Assembly: GCA_029932795.1 (NCBI GenBank)
Contig: JAOZPL010000132.1
Span: 1 to 5,944 of the forward strand
DNA length: 5,944 bases
Direction: 5' to 3'
Source: Candidatus Zixiibacteriota bacterium
Lineage (GTDB): Bacteria; Zixibacteria; MSB-5A5; GN15; FEB-12
Both the position numbers and the translations under genes were made by a program. How positions within the stretch are numbered: the first letter of the stretch is position 1; each line of letters starts with the position of its first letter. A model generated the notes under the pieces. That model ran no database searches. It saw only the letters and a list, made by a program, of their open reading frames with translations, and was not told the origin of the DNA. Positions 1-5,944 of this stretch are shown piece after piece.

Positions 1-1
1 C

Positions 2-622
2 TCGCTGGGCATGGCGCTTCTGGTCAGCCACCGCCTGAGAGGTCGGGCGATTTTCCGCGCCGGATTCTTCTTGCCTTCTATTACGGCGATGGTTGTCGTA
101 GCGTTGATCTTTACCAACCTGTATGAACGCGGTGGTTACATTGCAATGCTGGCGGGAATGATCGGGCTGACTCCCCCGACACATGGTTTTCTATATGACA
201 GCGGCACCGCGCTGTATTCGATCATGGCGATGGATGTCTGGATGTCGGTGGGGTACTATATGTTGATTTTTCTGGCCGGTCTCAAAGCTATCCCTGACGA
301 GTTGTACGAGGCTGCCGAGATAAGCGGCGCTTCCAGGATCAGGCAATTCTTCTCAATCACGCTGCCAATGCTTCGGCCGGTGACGCTTTTCATTATCGTC
401 ATAAACTCGATCAAGTCGTTCCAGGTGTTCGTGGAGATATTCGTGATGACCAAGGGTAAATTCGACACCTCGACTATGGTCTACTTTATCTATGAAACCG
501 GTCTGCAAACCGGCTTCAGGCTGGGATACGCCGCCGCCGCTGCCTGGATTCTCTTTCTAATAATCGCGGTTTTCTCAACTGTCCAGTTTGTCCTGTTTCG
601 ACGGAGACGGCAAGCATGGTAG
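2..622 (+). CDS. Carbohydrate ABC transporter permease, MalF/UgpA type (5' end outside window)
   Basis: Inner-membrane subunit of a binding-protein-dependent sugar importer of the CUT1 group (MalF, UgpA, LacF). It would form half of the translocation channel with the next gene product. The frame is open to the left edge: the codons before the ATG at 11 read S-L-G and continue the same hydrophobic helix, so that ATG is internal and the true start lies upstream. Counting from the ATG at 11, hydrophobic segments lie near residues 15-36, 66-90, 123-143 and 176-196. The EAA loop, which contacts the ATPase, is at 100-119 (E-A-A-x-x-x-G, ending L-P; bases 308-367). The protein ends in a basic R-R-R-R tail, normal for the family. 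It overlaps the next permease by 7 bases. The sugar cannot be told from the permease. Family assignment is firm; substrate is unknown. Confidence 0.93.
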   Translation, partial: SLGMALLVSHRLRGRAIFRAGFFLPSITAMVVVALIFTNLYERGGYIAMLAGMIGLTPPTHGFLYDSGTALYSIMAMDVWMSVGYYMLIFLAGLKAIPDELYEAAEISGASRIRQFFSITLPMLRPVTLFIIVINSIKSFQVFVEIFVMTKGKFDTSTMVYFIYETGLQTGFRLGYAAAAAWILFLIIAVFSTVQFVLFRRRRQAW

Positions 623-1443
623 GACAAAGAAACATACCCGCCAGCATCGGCCACTACGTGTTGCTCTCTGTGTTGCTCGCCATCATGGTTTTTCCCCTTC
701 TCTGGATGTTCCGAGTAGCGGTGATGCCGCCAGGCGGGTCAATAGCCGTCTCCGCCTTTGTCAATTCAAGCGTTACTTTACATAATCTTGCTGATCTGTT
801 TGCAGACGGGAATATAACCCGCCCCCTGCTGAACTCCCTGCTGGTGGGGCTGGTAGTTACCTGTGGCAATATCTTCTTCTGCTTCATGGTGGCATACTCC
901 CTTGCCCGCTATCCCTACCTCACAAACCGTGTTCTCTTCGTTACAGTGATTGTTGTGCTGATGATACCGGCACACATCATTATCATTCCACTGTATGATC
1001 TGTGTGTCAAAACGGGTATCTACAATACGTATTGGGCGCTGATCCTTCCCTGGCTGGTCAATCCGATTGGCATCTTTCTGGTCAAACAGTATATTGAGTC
1101 GATTCCCATATCGATGGAAGAAGCTGCCCGCATCGACGGCGCTGGAGAGCTCCGGATTCTGATACGGATCGTAATGCCGCTATGCAAACCGGCCCTGGCG
1201 GTCCTGGCTATCCAGGTCTTTTTCACCAACTGGAATTCGTTTCTGTTCCCCTACATCCTGACACTCAGCGATGATCTCCGAACACTACCGGTCGCCCTTG
1301 CATTGTACCAGGGACACCAGGCAATTGACTGGCAGCACCTGATGGCGGGTTCGACGATTGCGGTTATACCGATCCTCGTACTTTTCCTGTTCATGCAGCG
1401 CCAGATTGTCTCGGGGATCACGGCCGGTGGGATAAAACAGTGA
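616..1443 (+). CDS. Carbohydrate ABC transporter permease, MalG/UgpE type
   Basis: Second inner-membrane permease of the same CUT1 sugar importer, 275 residues, the usual full length. About six membrane segments are visible near residues 14-36, 76-96, 107-127, 137-160, 190-210 and 245-262. The EAA loop at 169-188 reads E-A-A-x-x-D-G-A and ends M-P. The C-terminus Q-R-Q-I-V-S-G-I-T-A-G-G-I-K-Q matches the conserved end of MalG-type subunits. The ATG at 616 lies inside the stop region of the upstream permease (ATGGTAG). GGAG at 603-606, nine bases before it, is a fitting ribosome binding site, so the two permeases are probably translationally coupled and made in equal amounts. No ATPase gene follows; it is either upstream or a shared MalK/MsmK-type subunit encoded elsewhere. 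Substrate is not inferable. Confidence 0.95.
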   Translation: MVGQRNIPASIGHYVLLSVLLAIMVFPLLWMFRVAVMPPGGSIAVSAFVNSSVTLHNLADLFADGNITRPLLNSLLVGLVVTCGNIFFCFMVAYSLARYPYLTNRVLFVTVIVVLMIPAHIIIIPLYDLCVKTGIYNTYWALILPWLVNPIGIFLVKQYIESIPISMEEAARIDGAGELRILIRIVMPLCKPALAVLAIQVFFTNWNSFLFPYILTLSDDLRTLPVALALYQGHQAIDWQHLMAGSTIAVIPILVLFLFMQRQIVSGITAGGIKQ

Positions 1444-1448
1444 CCTGA

Positions 1449-1470
1449 CAATAAGGCCATTTTTTTATTG
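1449..1470 (+). terminator. Possible weak terminator after the permease genes
   Basis: Just after the permease stop, CAATAA (1449-1454) and TTATTG (1465-1470) are perfect inverted repeats around a loop that includes seven consecutive T (1460-1466). The stem is short and all but two pairs are A-T. The T run sits inside the loop and stem, not after it, so it does not have the normal layout of an intrinsic terminator. It is listed because it is the only structured element between the permease operon and the lipoprotein gene. Confidence 0.2.
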
Positions 1471-1529
1471 CGCTGAAACGTCGGTGAGGATACCATTAGG
1501 CAGAGGTAGAGACAGGAAGTTACTTATTC

Positions 1530-1536
1530 GGAAAGG
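1530..1536 (+). promoter_or_regulatory. Ribosome binding site deciding the OmpA-like lipoprotein start
   Basis: GGAAAGG lies nine bases before the ATG at 1546 but only three bases before the in-frame TTG at 1540. The spacing favours the ATG, which also gives a canonical M-K-K signal peptide start. Confidence 0.7.
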
Positions 1537-1545
1537 TATTTGAAC

Positions 1546-2127
1546 ATGAAGAAGCTACTGTTGTTGTCGATGGCGTTGCTTCTTGCGATTGGTGGCTGCG
1601 GCGTGAACAAGGATTACGTCAGCGAGCTGATCGCCGCCTCCGAGGCAAGAACGGATGCCAAGGTGAAAGCGGTTGAAGAGTCCAACGCGGCAGAAATCGC
1701 CAAGCTCCGTATGCTGGCGACTGAACTGGAAAAGAAGACCGACATGGCTATTAACGAGGCCAAGGGGTTTGAAGACTACCAGATAATCTGGTCGGGGGAA
1801 ATCAACTTCGACTTTGATAGCTATGAGATCGACGATGTCGCTGCTCAGATTCTCACCGAGTGCGGAGACAAGATGACTAGTTATCCCGCTTCGCTGCTTG
1901 AAGTCACCGGCCACACCGATGCTACCGGCTCCGGCAAGTACAACCTCCTGTTGGGTGAGAAGCGGGCCAACTCCGCCAAGCGGTTCCTTGCCGAACGATT
2001 CGGTATTTCACTCTACAGGATGTTTATCATCTCCTACGGCAAAACCAAACCCGCGGCCGGCCCTGATGAGAAGAACGCCAACCTCAGAAACCGCCGTGTA
2101 ACGCTGACCATCTGGGGGCGATTATAG
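1546..2127 (+). CDS. OmpA/Pal-like peptidoglycan-binding lipoprotein
   Basis: Probable outer-membrane lipoprotein of 193 residues that anchors the membrane to peptidoglycan. Residues 1-18 form a lipoprotein signal peptide (M-K-K, leucine-rich core, then I-G-G-C with C18 as the lipidated residue). The next residue is Gly, not Asp, which by the E. coli sorting rule points to the outer membrane. Residues 23-73 are rich in Ala, Glu and Lys, with a heptad pattern (I51, L54, A58, L61, T65, A68, A72), likely a helical or coiled-coil spacer. Residues 86-190 are an OmpA C-terminal domain: F-D-F-D near 88, G-H-T-D-A-T-G at 122-128, and R140. D125 and R140 correspond in spacing to the Asp and Arg that bind diaminopimelate in OmpA. 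An in-frame TTG at 1540 would add two residues but sits too close to the ribosome binding site. The 102-base gap after the permeases suggests a separate transcript. True Pal (TolB partner) is possible, but no tol genes are adjacent and the long helical spacer is unlike short Pal linkers. Confidence 0.92.
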   Translation: MKKLLLLSMALLLAIGGCGVNKDYVSELIAASEARTDAKVKAVEESNAAEIAKLRMLATELEKKTDMAINEAKGFEDYQIIWSGEINFDFDSYEIDDVAAQILTECGDKMTSYPASLLEVTGHTDATGSGKYNLLLGEKRANSAKRFLAERFGISLYRMFIISYGKTKPAAGPDEKNANLRNRRVTLTIWGRL

Positions 2128-2284
2128 ACGATTCGTCGCAGCAAAGCGCAAACATAGAATAATCGAAAGGCGAGAGGAATATCTCGCCTTTCCTGCTATG
2201 TCGTTGATTTGTGCGCCGTTGATAAACCTGCCCCCATGACTCGGAGATCGCTGCCGCACGAGGACGTAAGCCAGCTTAAAATAT
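2128..2284. other. Convergent intergenic region
   Basis: This 157-base non-coding stretch lies between the 3' ends of the OmpA-like lipoprotein gene (plus) and the MscS-type gene (minus). Its only clear structure is the hairpin at 2165-2192. A 7-base direct repeat, CGTTGAT, occurs at 2202-2208 and 2218-2224 and is too short to interpret. No gene or promoter is evident. Confidence 0.7.
2165..2192. terminator. Hairpin, probable bidirectional terminator
   Basis: GAAAGGCGAGA (2165-2175) is exactly complementary to TCTCGCCTTTC (2182-2192) across a six-base loop GGAATA. The stem is 11 bp and sits between two convergent genes, 38 bases past the plus-strand stop and about 92 bases past the minus-strand stop. 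The T tract is short on both strands (CTTTCC on plus, CTTTCGATTATTCT on minus), so the tail is slightly better for stopping the minus-strand transcript. Position and perfect pairing support a terminator role; the weak U tract keeps this from being certain. Confidence 0.65.
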
Positions 2285-3382
2285 CTACGACTCGTTTCTT
2301 TCAGGTCTAACTTTCACCATTGTCACCACCCGCTGGGGGAAGGGGATCTCGATGTTCTCCTGGCGGAATCGTTCAAATACCGCTTCACGTAATTCGCACG
2401 AAACCTGCCACTGATCCTCCGGACGGGCGACCTGGCAGCGCAGGGAAACATCAACACTGCTGTCACCGAAATTGAGCAAAGCAAAATACGGATCAGGTTT
2501 CTCAAGGACAAGCGGGTTCTTCCGCGCCTCGTCCAGCATCGCCTCGCGTACTTTCTTGATATCGGAGTCATAGCTGACACCCACATCGACCACGACGCGC
2601 ACGCGGGGAGCCGGATAGGTGATATTATGAACAGTGGACTTGACCAGTTCCGCGTTAGGGACAATTACCAGCGTGTTGTCAAACGTGCGAAACTTGGTGG
2701 TGCGGATGCCGATCTGGTGGACAATCACCAGCTGGCCATCGGGCAATCGCACTCTGTCTTCCACCCTGAAGGGGCGATCAATCATGATGGTGAAACCGCC
2801 GATCATGTTAGCCAGGGTATCCTGCGCTGCCAGGGCGACAGCCAGCGAGCCGATGCCCAGAACTGCTACCATCCCTTTAATGTCAACTTCGAAACGATCC
2901 AGGATAATGAGAATAGCCAGAGTGTAGACGACGATCTTGACAGTTCTGTCTATTAACGGGATGAATTCATCGTCAAGGGTCGACTCGGTCTTGGCCGCGA
3001 CTGTTTCAGTGTACCAGGCCAACATGGTGGAGACGACACGAATCAAAAGCACAGCCACCACGATCACGCCGAACGAATAGATAATCCCGTCAACTACCCT
3101 GAACAGATGCGTGCCAATATGCTCGTGGTAGCGTACCTCGATAAAGTTGAACAGAACCGCCAATCCAAAAACATAGACCAGCAATGACACTTGGCTCCGG
3201 GTGGCCTTGAGCAACCGGTCATCAAGAGTCGTTGACGTTTTTCTGGCAATGCGGTTGACGAAGGCAAACAGAATAGTGCGAATAATGGTGACTGCAAGCG
3301 CTGTCACCAGGATAATAGCTACAATTCCGATCAGCGTCTGAACTGTACCCGAAACCGGAATCTTCTGCAACAACTGTTCCAT
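2285..3382 (-). CDS. MscS-family mechanosensitive ion channel, five-helix type
   Basis: Small-conductance mechanosensitive channel of the inner membrane, 365 residues, which would open on membrane tension to release solutes during hypo-osmotic shock. Five membrane helices are visible near residues 17-42, 64-84, 96-124, 148-164 and 170-200. This layout and length resemble E. coli YnaI more than three-helix MscS. The last helix is the pore helix, with the Gly/Ala pattern G-I-G-S-L-A-V-A-L-A-A-Q-D (176-188), then N-M-I-G-G-F and the beta-domain entry D-R-P-F-R-V-E-D-R-V (202-211). The cytoplasmic domain ends in the family motif I-P-F-P-Q-R (346-351). Residues 48-83 and 131-166 form an ungapped internal repeat. 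The ATG is preceded by GAGGT four bases upstream, overlapping the stop codon of the lipoprotein gene 8 bases away, so the two are probably translationally coupled. Family is firm; gating ion preference and partners are unknown. Confidence 0.95.
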   Translation of the reverse strand: MEQLLQKIPVSGTVQTLIGIVAIILVTALAVTIIRTILFAFVNRIARKTSTTLDDRLLKATRSQVSLLVYVFGLAVLFNFIEVRYHEHIGTHLFRVVDGIIYSFGVIVVAVLLIRVVSTMLAWYTETVAAKTESTLDDEFIPLIDRTVKIVVYTLAILIILDRFEVDIKGMVAVLGIGSLAVALAAQDTLANMIGGFTIMIDRPFRVEDRVRLPDGQLVIVHQIGIRTTKFRTFDNTLVIVPNAELVKSTVHNITYPAPRVRVVVDVGVSYDSDIKKVREAMLDEARKNPLVLEKPDPYFALLNFGDSSVDVSLRCQVARPEDQWQVSCELREAVFERFRQENIEIPFPQRVVTMVKVRPERNES

Positions 3383-3386
3383 AATT

Positions 3387-3391
3387 ACCTC
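3387..3391 (-). promoter_or_regulatory. Ribosome binding site of the MscS-type gene
   Basis: GAGGT on the minus strand, four bases before the ATG. Its first G is also the last base of the TAG stop of the upstream lipoprotein gene. Ribosomes finishing the lipoprotein would therefore release exactly on this site, which supports translational coupling. Confidence 0.7.
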
Positions 3392-5076
3392 TATCTCAAC
3401 TCAAACAGAATGCCTGCTGTCTCGAAGCGTGCCCTGATCGCTATTGTATCGGGATAATGTGCCATTGTCTCAGCCGTCGTAAACGGGAACAACAGACCGT
3501 TATCGGGTATCCCGTTCTGATTATCATCAATAAAACCAGACAGCAGATACCTGCCGGCGGGCAGATTAATCTTGAACTCCGGTCCTGTCACGGTCAAGTC
3601 GAATACCTGGCTGTTGCCGGTGTTTCTGAAACTTAGCCGAACCGGGCTTTCTTCTCTGTCAGGGATTAGGACAACCACCTGACCGGAGGCCCAGCCAAGT
3701 GAATCAACGTCAAGCGTTAAGAATCTGAACTGTCGCAACGAGTCTCCCAGCAGGTTACCCGCACGGTCAGCCAGGTCAAACTCGGTGACATCCAACCGGT
3801 ATGGTCGACCCGATTTGATGGTTTCCGGCTCCAACCACAGATGAAACTGATCTGACCAGCTGAGGAATAGCGGGACCAGGTGAGTTTCCGATTCCCAGAG
3901 CCTAAAGGTGCTTGCTGTAATACGACTTGTATCGAGCGGTTCGGAAAAAACCATCCTTATCTGAACCTGGTTGACAAACAAAGGCTTCTCCTCAGGTTCA
4001 AAGAGAACAATAGCAGGAGCGGTTTTGTCCTCAAGACGCTTAATTTCAAACCCCTCGTATCTCAAAGCGGCACGAATGGAATCATATCGCATGTCAAGAC
4101 GATAAGTACCTTCAGGAACAGAACCAAAAAAGACCGTCAGTGAACTTGACTCGGTCTCATCTGATTCCAGAAATGAGATAGCAGGTCTGGGCTGTTCATC
4201 CAAAGGAGTCGGTGTCAGGGTCATATTAGCCGGGTTCGCCGCCAATTCACCAAGACCAATCTTTCTGGAGAGCCTGATTCTTATGAGGCCATCCGGTGTA
4301 CGGGATGCCGAGAGAATCTCCGGATTCAGCGTATCCAGACTGGTCAGACGCATGTTCAGATCATCAAGAGGTAGTTTGCCACCCACGACAATATCGCGGT
4401 CGGTCACGGCAAATGGCTCGCGATAGGGGTTGAGCCGTTCATCCCGGTTCTGATCCATAAATCCGATCAAGCGGTATTCCTTTGCCGGCAGATACCGAAG
4501 CGTGAAGAATCCCTCGCTGTTGCTCATAGTCAGGTAATCCGGGTAAAGCGAATCGTAAACAATCGTGTCGCTGACGATATCCTGATCATAGAGTGCCAAA
4601 ATGGCACCCGCCGCCGGGGCGTCATCTTTGAAAACCCGACCGCTGATACTCCCCGTATCAATGAAGGCACCGGTGGAGAATGCGATGCTAGCGGAGCTAT
4701 CCAGTTTGTTTCGCCGCAGGTCAGTGACGGATGAACTGACGGTCACAACATACGTCTGGTCGGCTTTGAAACTGTCCGGCAGAGTAATAACGATGCGATC
4801 CGATTTCCACTTTATTTTCGGTTTCTCATGTGGACGGGGTGAAATAAAAACCGGATTTCCCGTCGGTTCCATAAGTCGCTCAGAGAAATAAAGTACGATC
4901 TTATTTCCAGACGTTACCTGTACCGCTTCGCTTTCGGGAGACGAGCCAATTAAGCGGGGACCGATCGTATCCACCTCTCCCCCGGGTGGTGATCCAACCT
5001 GGGCACAGGCAAGGATTGCCAACAGGAACAGAACAGGGGTAAAATGAATGTAAGGCTGATCGCGCCACCGATTCAA
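3391..5076 (-). CDS. Ig-like (SbsA/Big_5-type) domain lipoprotein
   Basis: Large envelope lipoprotein of 561 residues with unknown function. Residues 1-24 look like a lipoprotein signal (hydrophobic 12-23, I-L-A-C with C24). The following C-A-Q-V-G-S-P-P-G-G-E-V-D resembles the start of Ig-like lipoproteins common in Bacteroidota. Residues 37-136 form an SbsA-type Ig-like domain (D-T-I-G-P-R, then L-Y-F-S-E-R-L at 62-68, ending F-S-T-G). Residues 143-232 resemble a carboxypeptidase-regulatory-like beta-sandwich (G-S-I-S-G-R-V-F, later S-E-G-F-F-T-L-R-Y-L-P). Residues 248-348 are probably another beta domain. Residues 350-455 form a second SbsA-like unit (T-A-P-A-I, then V-F-S-E-P-L-D at 376-382). 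The C-terminus is a further beta domain. Two Asp/Asn loops at 208-216 and 517-525 may bind calcium. The TTG start is the only plausible one: a stop lies nine codons upstream with no ATG or GTG between. It overlaps the TPR gene by four bases. Likely role is structural or scaffolding (inference). Confidence 0.85.
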   Translation of the reverse strand: MNRWRDQPYIHFTPVLFLLAILACAQVGSPPGGEVDTIGPRLIGSSPESEAVQVTSGNKIVLYFSERLMEPTGNPVFISPRPHEKPKIKWKSDRIVITLPDSFKADQTYVVTVSSSVTDLRRNKLDSSASIAFSTGAFIDTGSISGRVFKDDAPAAGAILALYDQDIVSDTIVYDSLYPDYLTMSNSEGFFTLRYLPAKEYRLIGFMDQNRDERLNPYREPFAVTDRDIVVGGKLPLDDLNMRLTSLDTLNPEILSASRTPDGLIRIRLSRKIGLGELAANPANMTLTPTPLDEQPRPAISFLESDETESSSLTVFFGSVPEGTYRLDMRYDSIRAALRYEGFEIKRLEDKTAPAIVLFEPEEKPLFVNQVQIRMVFSEPLDTSRITASTFRLWESETHLVPLFLSWSDQFHLWLEPETIKSGRPYRLDVTEFDLADRAGNLLGDSLRQFRFLTLDVDSLGWASGQVVVLIPDREESPVRLSFRNTGNSQVFDLTVTGPEFKINLPAGRYLLSGFIDDNQNGIPDNGLLFPFTTAETMAHYPDTIAIRARFETAGILFELR

Positions 5077-5944
5077 CGGTTCAGCTTCTCCTTGATTCTC
5101 TCATTATCCGGTTGCTCTCGCAGCGCTTTCTCCCACCATTCGCGGGCCAGGTCCATCTGCCCCACAGCCTGGTAGATATCGCCCAGATGATCGAAAATGA
5201 CCGGATCAATGTCAAGCGATACTGCCTTCTTAAGGTAATCGAGCGCCTCATCGTACCTGCCGAGTCGAAAACAGACCCAGCCATAGCTGTCCAGATAGGC
5301 GGCATTGTCCGGGACCAGAGTCACAGCCCGCTGGATAAGCTCCCTGGCATAATCCAACCGCTGATTCCTGTCCGCCAGCGTATAGCCAAGGTAATTTAAG
5401 GAAGGTGCGTGGTCAGGGTCGTGGGCGATTATTTCCTCGAAGGTGGCGATTGCTTTATCGAGCTGGCCGGACTGTTCATAAGCAGCACCAAGGGCAAAGG
5501 AGAGATTGATTGCGTTAGCCTCGTCTCTCATGTGATTAAGGCCCGTCTCGTAGGTCTGAATCTCGTTATCGGGTTCACCAAGTTGTCTGTAGGCGCGACC
5601 AAGGTCTATCCAACCCTGATAGGCCGTGTCTGCCATCTGTGTTTCCAAGACGAACTGGTCGCGCGCCCGCTCCCAGTCATTCTGCATGACGGCGATTCGG
5701 CCAAGGTAGAAGTGGTTGTACAGGTTTCGATCTCCAGACTCAACCAGAGAAGTCAGAATTGAATCTGCCAACCCAAGCGAATCGATTGAGAAATAAAGAA
5801 TCCCCAGTCTACGTATGGCGGCGCGGTCGTGCGGGGACAGATCCACTACTTTTCGAGCATGGGGAATAGCCGCATATATGGAATCCTGCTGAACATAAAC
5901 GCCCGTCAACTCCCGATGTAGCACGAGATTCTCAGGCTCTCTCT
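5073..5944 (-). CDS. TPR-repeat protein (5' end outside window)
   Basis: Tetratricopeptide-repeat protein; such arrays are protein-binding scaffolds, often in envelope assembly or secretion. The frame stays open to the right edge (codons before the GTG at 5924 read R-E-P-E-N-L and fit a TPR helix), so the true start and any signal peptide are not seen. Counting from that GTG, 283 residues contain about eight TPR units: up to 31, 32-65, 66-99, 103-136, 138-171, 172-206, 207-238 and 240-272. The last three are the most regular, with N-Y-L-G-Y-T-L-A-D (177-185), L-D-S-Y-G-W-V (211-217) and F-D-H-L-G-D-I-Y (244-251). This ending is typical of a widespread group of long bacterial TPR lipoproteins. 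The stop TGA overlaps the TTG start of the Ig-like lipoprotein gene. Partner and exact role cannot be read from the sequence. Confidence 0.93.
   Translation of the reverse strand, partial: REPENLVLHRELTGVYVQQDSIYAAIPHARKVVDLSPHDRAAIRRLGILYFSIDSLGLADSILTSLVESGDRNLYNHFYLGRIAVMQNDWERARDQFVLETQMADTAYQGWIDLGRAYRQLGEPDNEIQTYETGLNHMRDEANAINLSFALGAAYEQSGQLDKAIATFEEIIAHDPDHAPSLNYLGYTLADRNQRLDYARELIQRAVTLVPDNAAYLDSYGWVCFRLGRYDEALDYLKKAVSLDIDPVIFDHLGDIYQAVGQMDLAREWWEKALREQPDNERIKEKLNR
5088..5093 (-). promoter_or_regulatory. Ribosome binding site for the TTG-started lipoprotein
   Basis: AAGGAG on the minus strand, within the last codons of the TPR gene and 11 bases before the TTG at 5076. It is a near-ideal core sequence at a slightly long distance, and supports the TTG as the real start. 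Confidence 0.65.

Noticed and set aside
531..545. GCC-rich run that looks like a triplet repeat.
   Set aside because: It encodes five alanines in the last membrane helix of the first permease, with one GCT in the run; ordinary coding sequence.
1468..1496. Promoter-like pair TTGCGC and TACCAT with 17-base spacing before the OmpA-like lipoprotein gene.
   Set aside because: Only three and four of six bases match the sigma-70 boxes; such pairs occur by chance. A promoter in this gap is plausible but this one is not supported.
1555..1914. Open frame of 119 codons on the minus strand inside the OmpA-like lipoprotein gene.
   Set aside because: It is antisense to a well-supported gene with a clear family domain, and its translation has no recognisable motif.
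2202..2224. Direct repeat CGTTGAT in the convergent intergenic region.
   Set aside because: Only two 7-base copies, with no flanking structure or gene that would give it a role.
2627..2956. Open frame of 109 codons on the plus strand within the MscS-type gene.
   Set aside because: It lies fully antisense to the conserved pore and beta domains; no ribosome binding site or family resemblance was seen.
5409..5762. Open frame of 117 codons on the plus strand within the TPR gene.
   Set aside because: It mirrors the regular TPR codons on the other strand and shows no independent features.

Overview
The window looks like a chromosomal segment of a Gram-negative bacterium with an outer membrane. 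It holds two lipoproteins with recognisable lipoboxes, an OmpA-type peptidoglycan-binding domain, an MscS-type channel and a binding-protein-dependent sugar uptake system. The large Ig-like lipoprotein begins after its cysteine with a C-A-x-x-G-x-P-x-G-G-x-x-D pattern that I associate with Bacteroidota and related FCB-group phyla. FCB affiliation (for example Zixibacteria-like) is therefore a reasonable guess, but it rests on remembered family resemblance and not on a search. No tRNA, rRNA, transposon, CRISPR array or phage gene is visible.

Left part, plus strand (1-1443): two inner-membrane permeases of a CUT1-type carbohydrate ABC transporter. The first (MalF/UgpA type) is cut by the left edge. 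The second (MalG/UgpE type) starts inside the last codons of the first. Both carry the EAA loop that docks on the ATPase. No ATPase or binding-protein gene follows in the window.

Middle, plus strand (1444-2127): after a gap of about 100 bases comes a small lipoprotein with an alanine-rich helical stretch and a C-terminal OmpA-like domain. It would tether the outer membrane to peptidoglycan. A 157-base gap with a perfect 11-bp hairpin (2165-2192) separates it from the convergent minus-strand genes.

Right part, minus strand (2285-5944, read right to left): a tightly packed three-gene operon. It consists of a TPR-repeat protein (its start lies beyond the right edge), a 561-residue Ig-like lipoprotein whose TTG start overlaps the TPR stop codon, and a five-helix MscS-family channel starting 8 bases after the lipoprotein stop. 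The spacing implies co-transcription and probably translational coupling.

Everything seen belongs to known families. The least-explained element is the Ig-like lipoprotein, with two Asp/Asn-rich loops and conserved linkage to TPR and MscS genes. I see no convincing sign of a new defence or mobile system.
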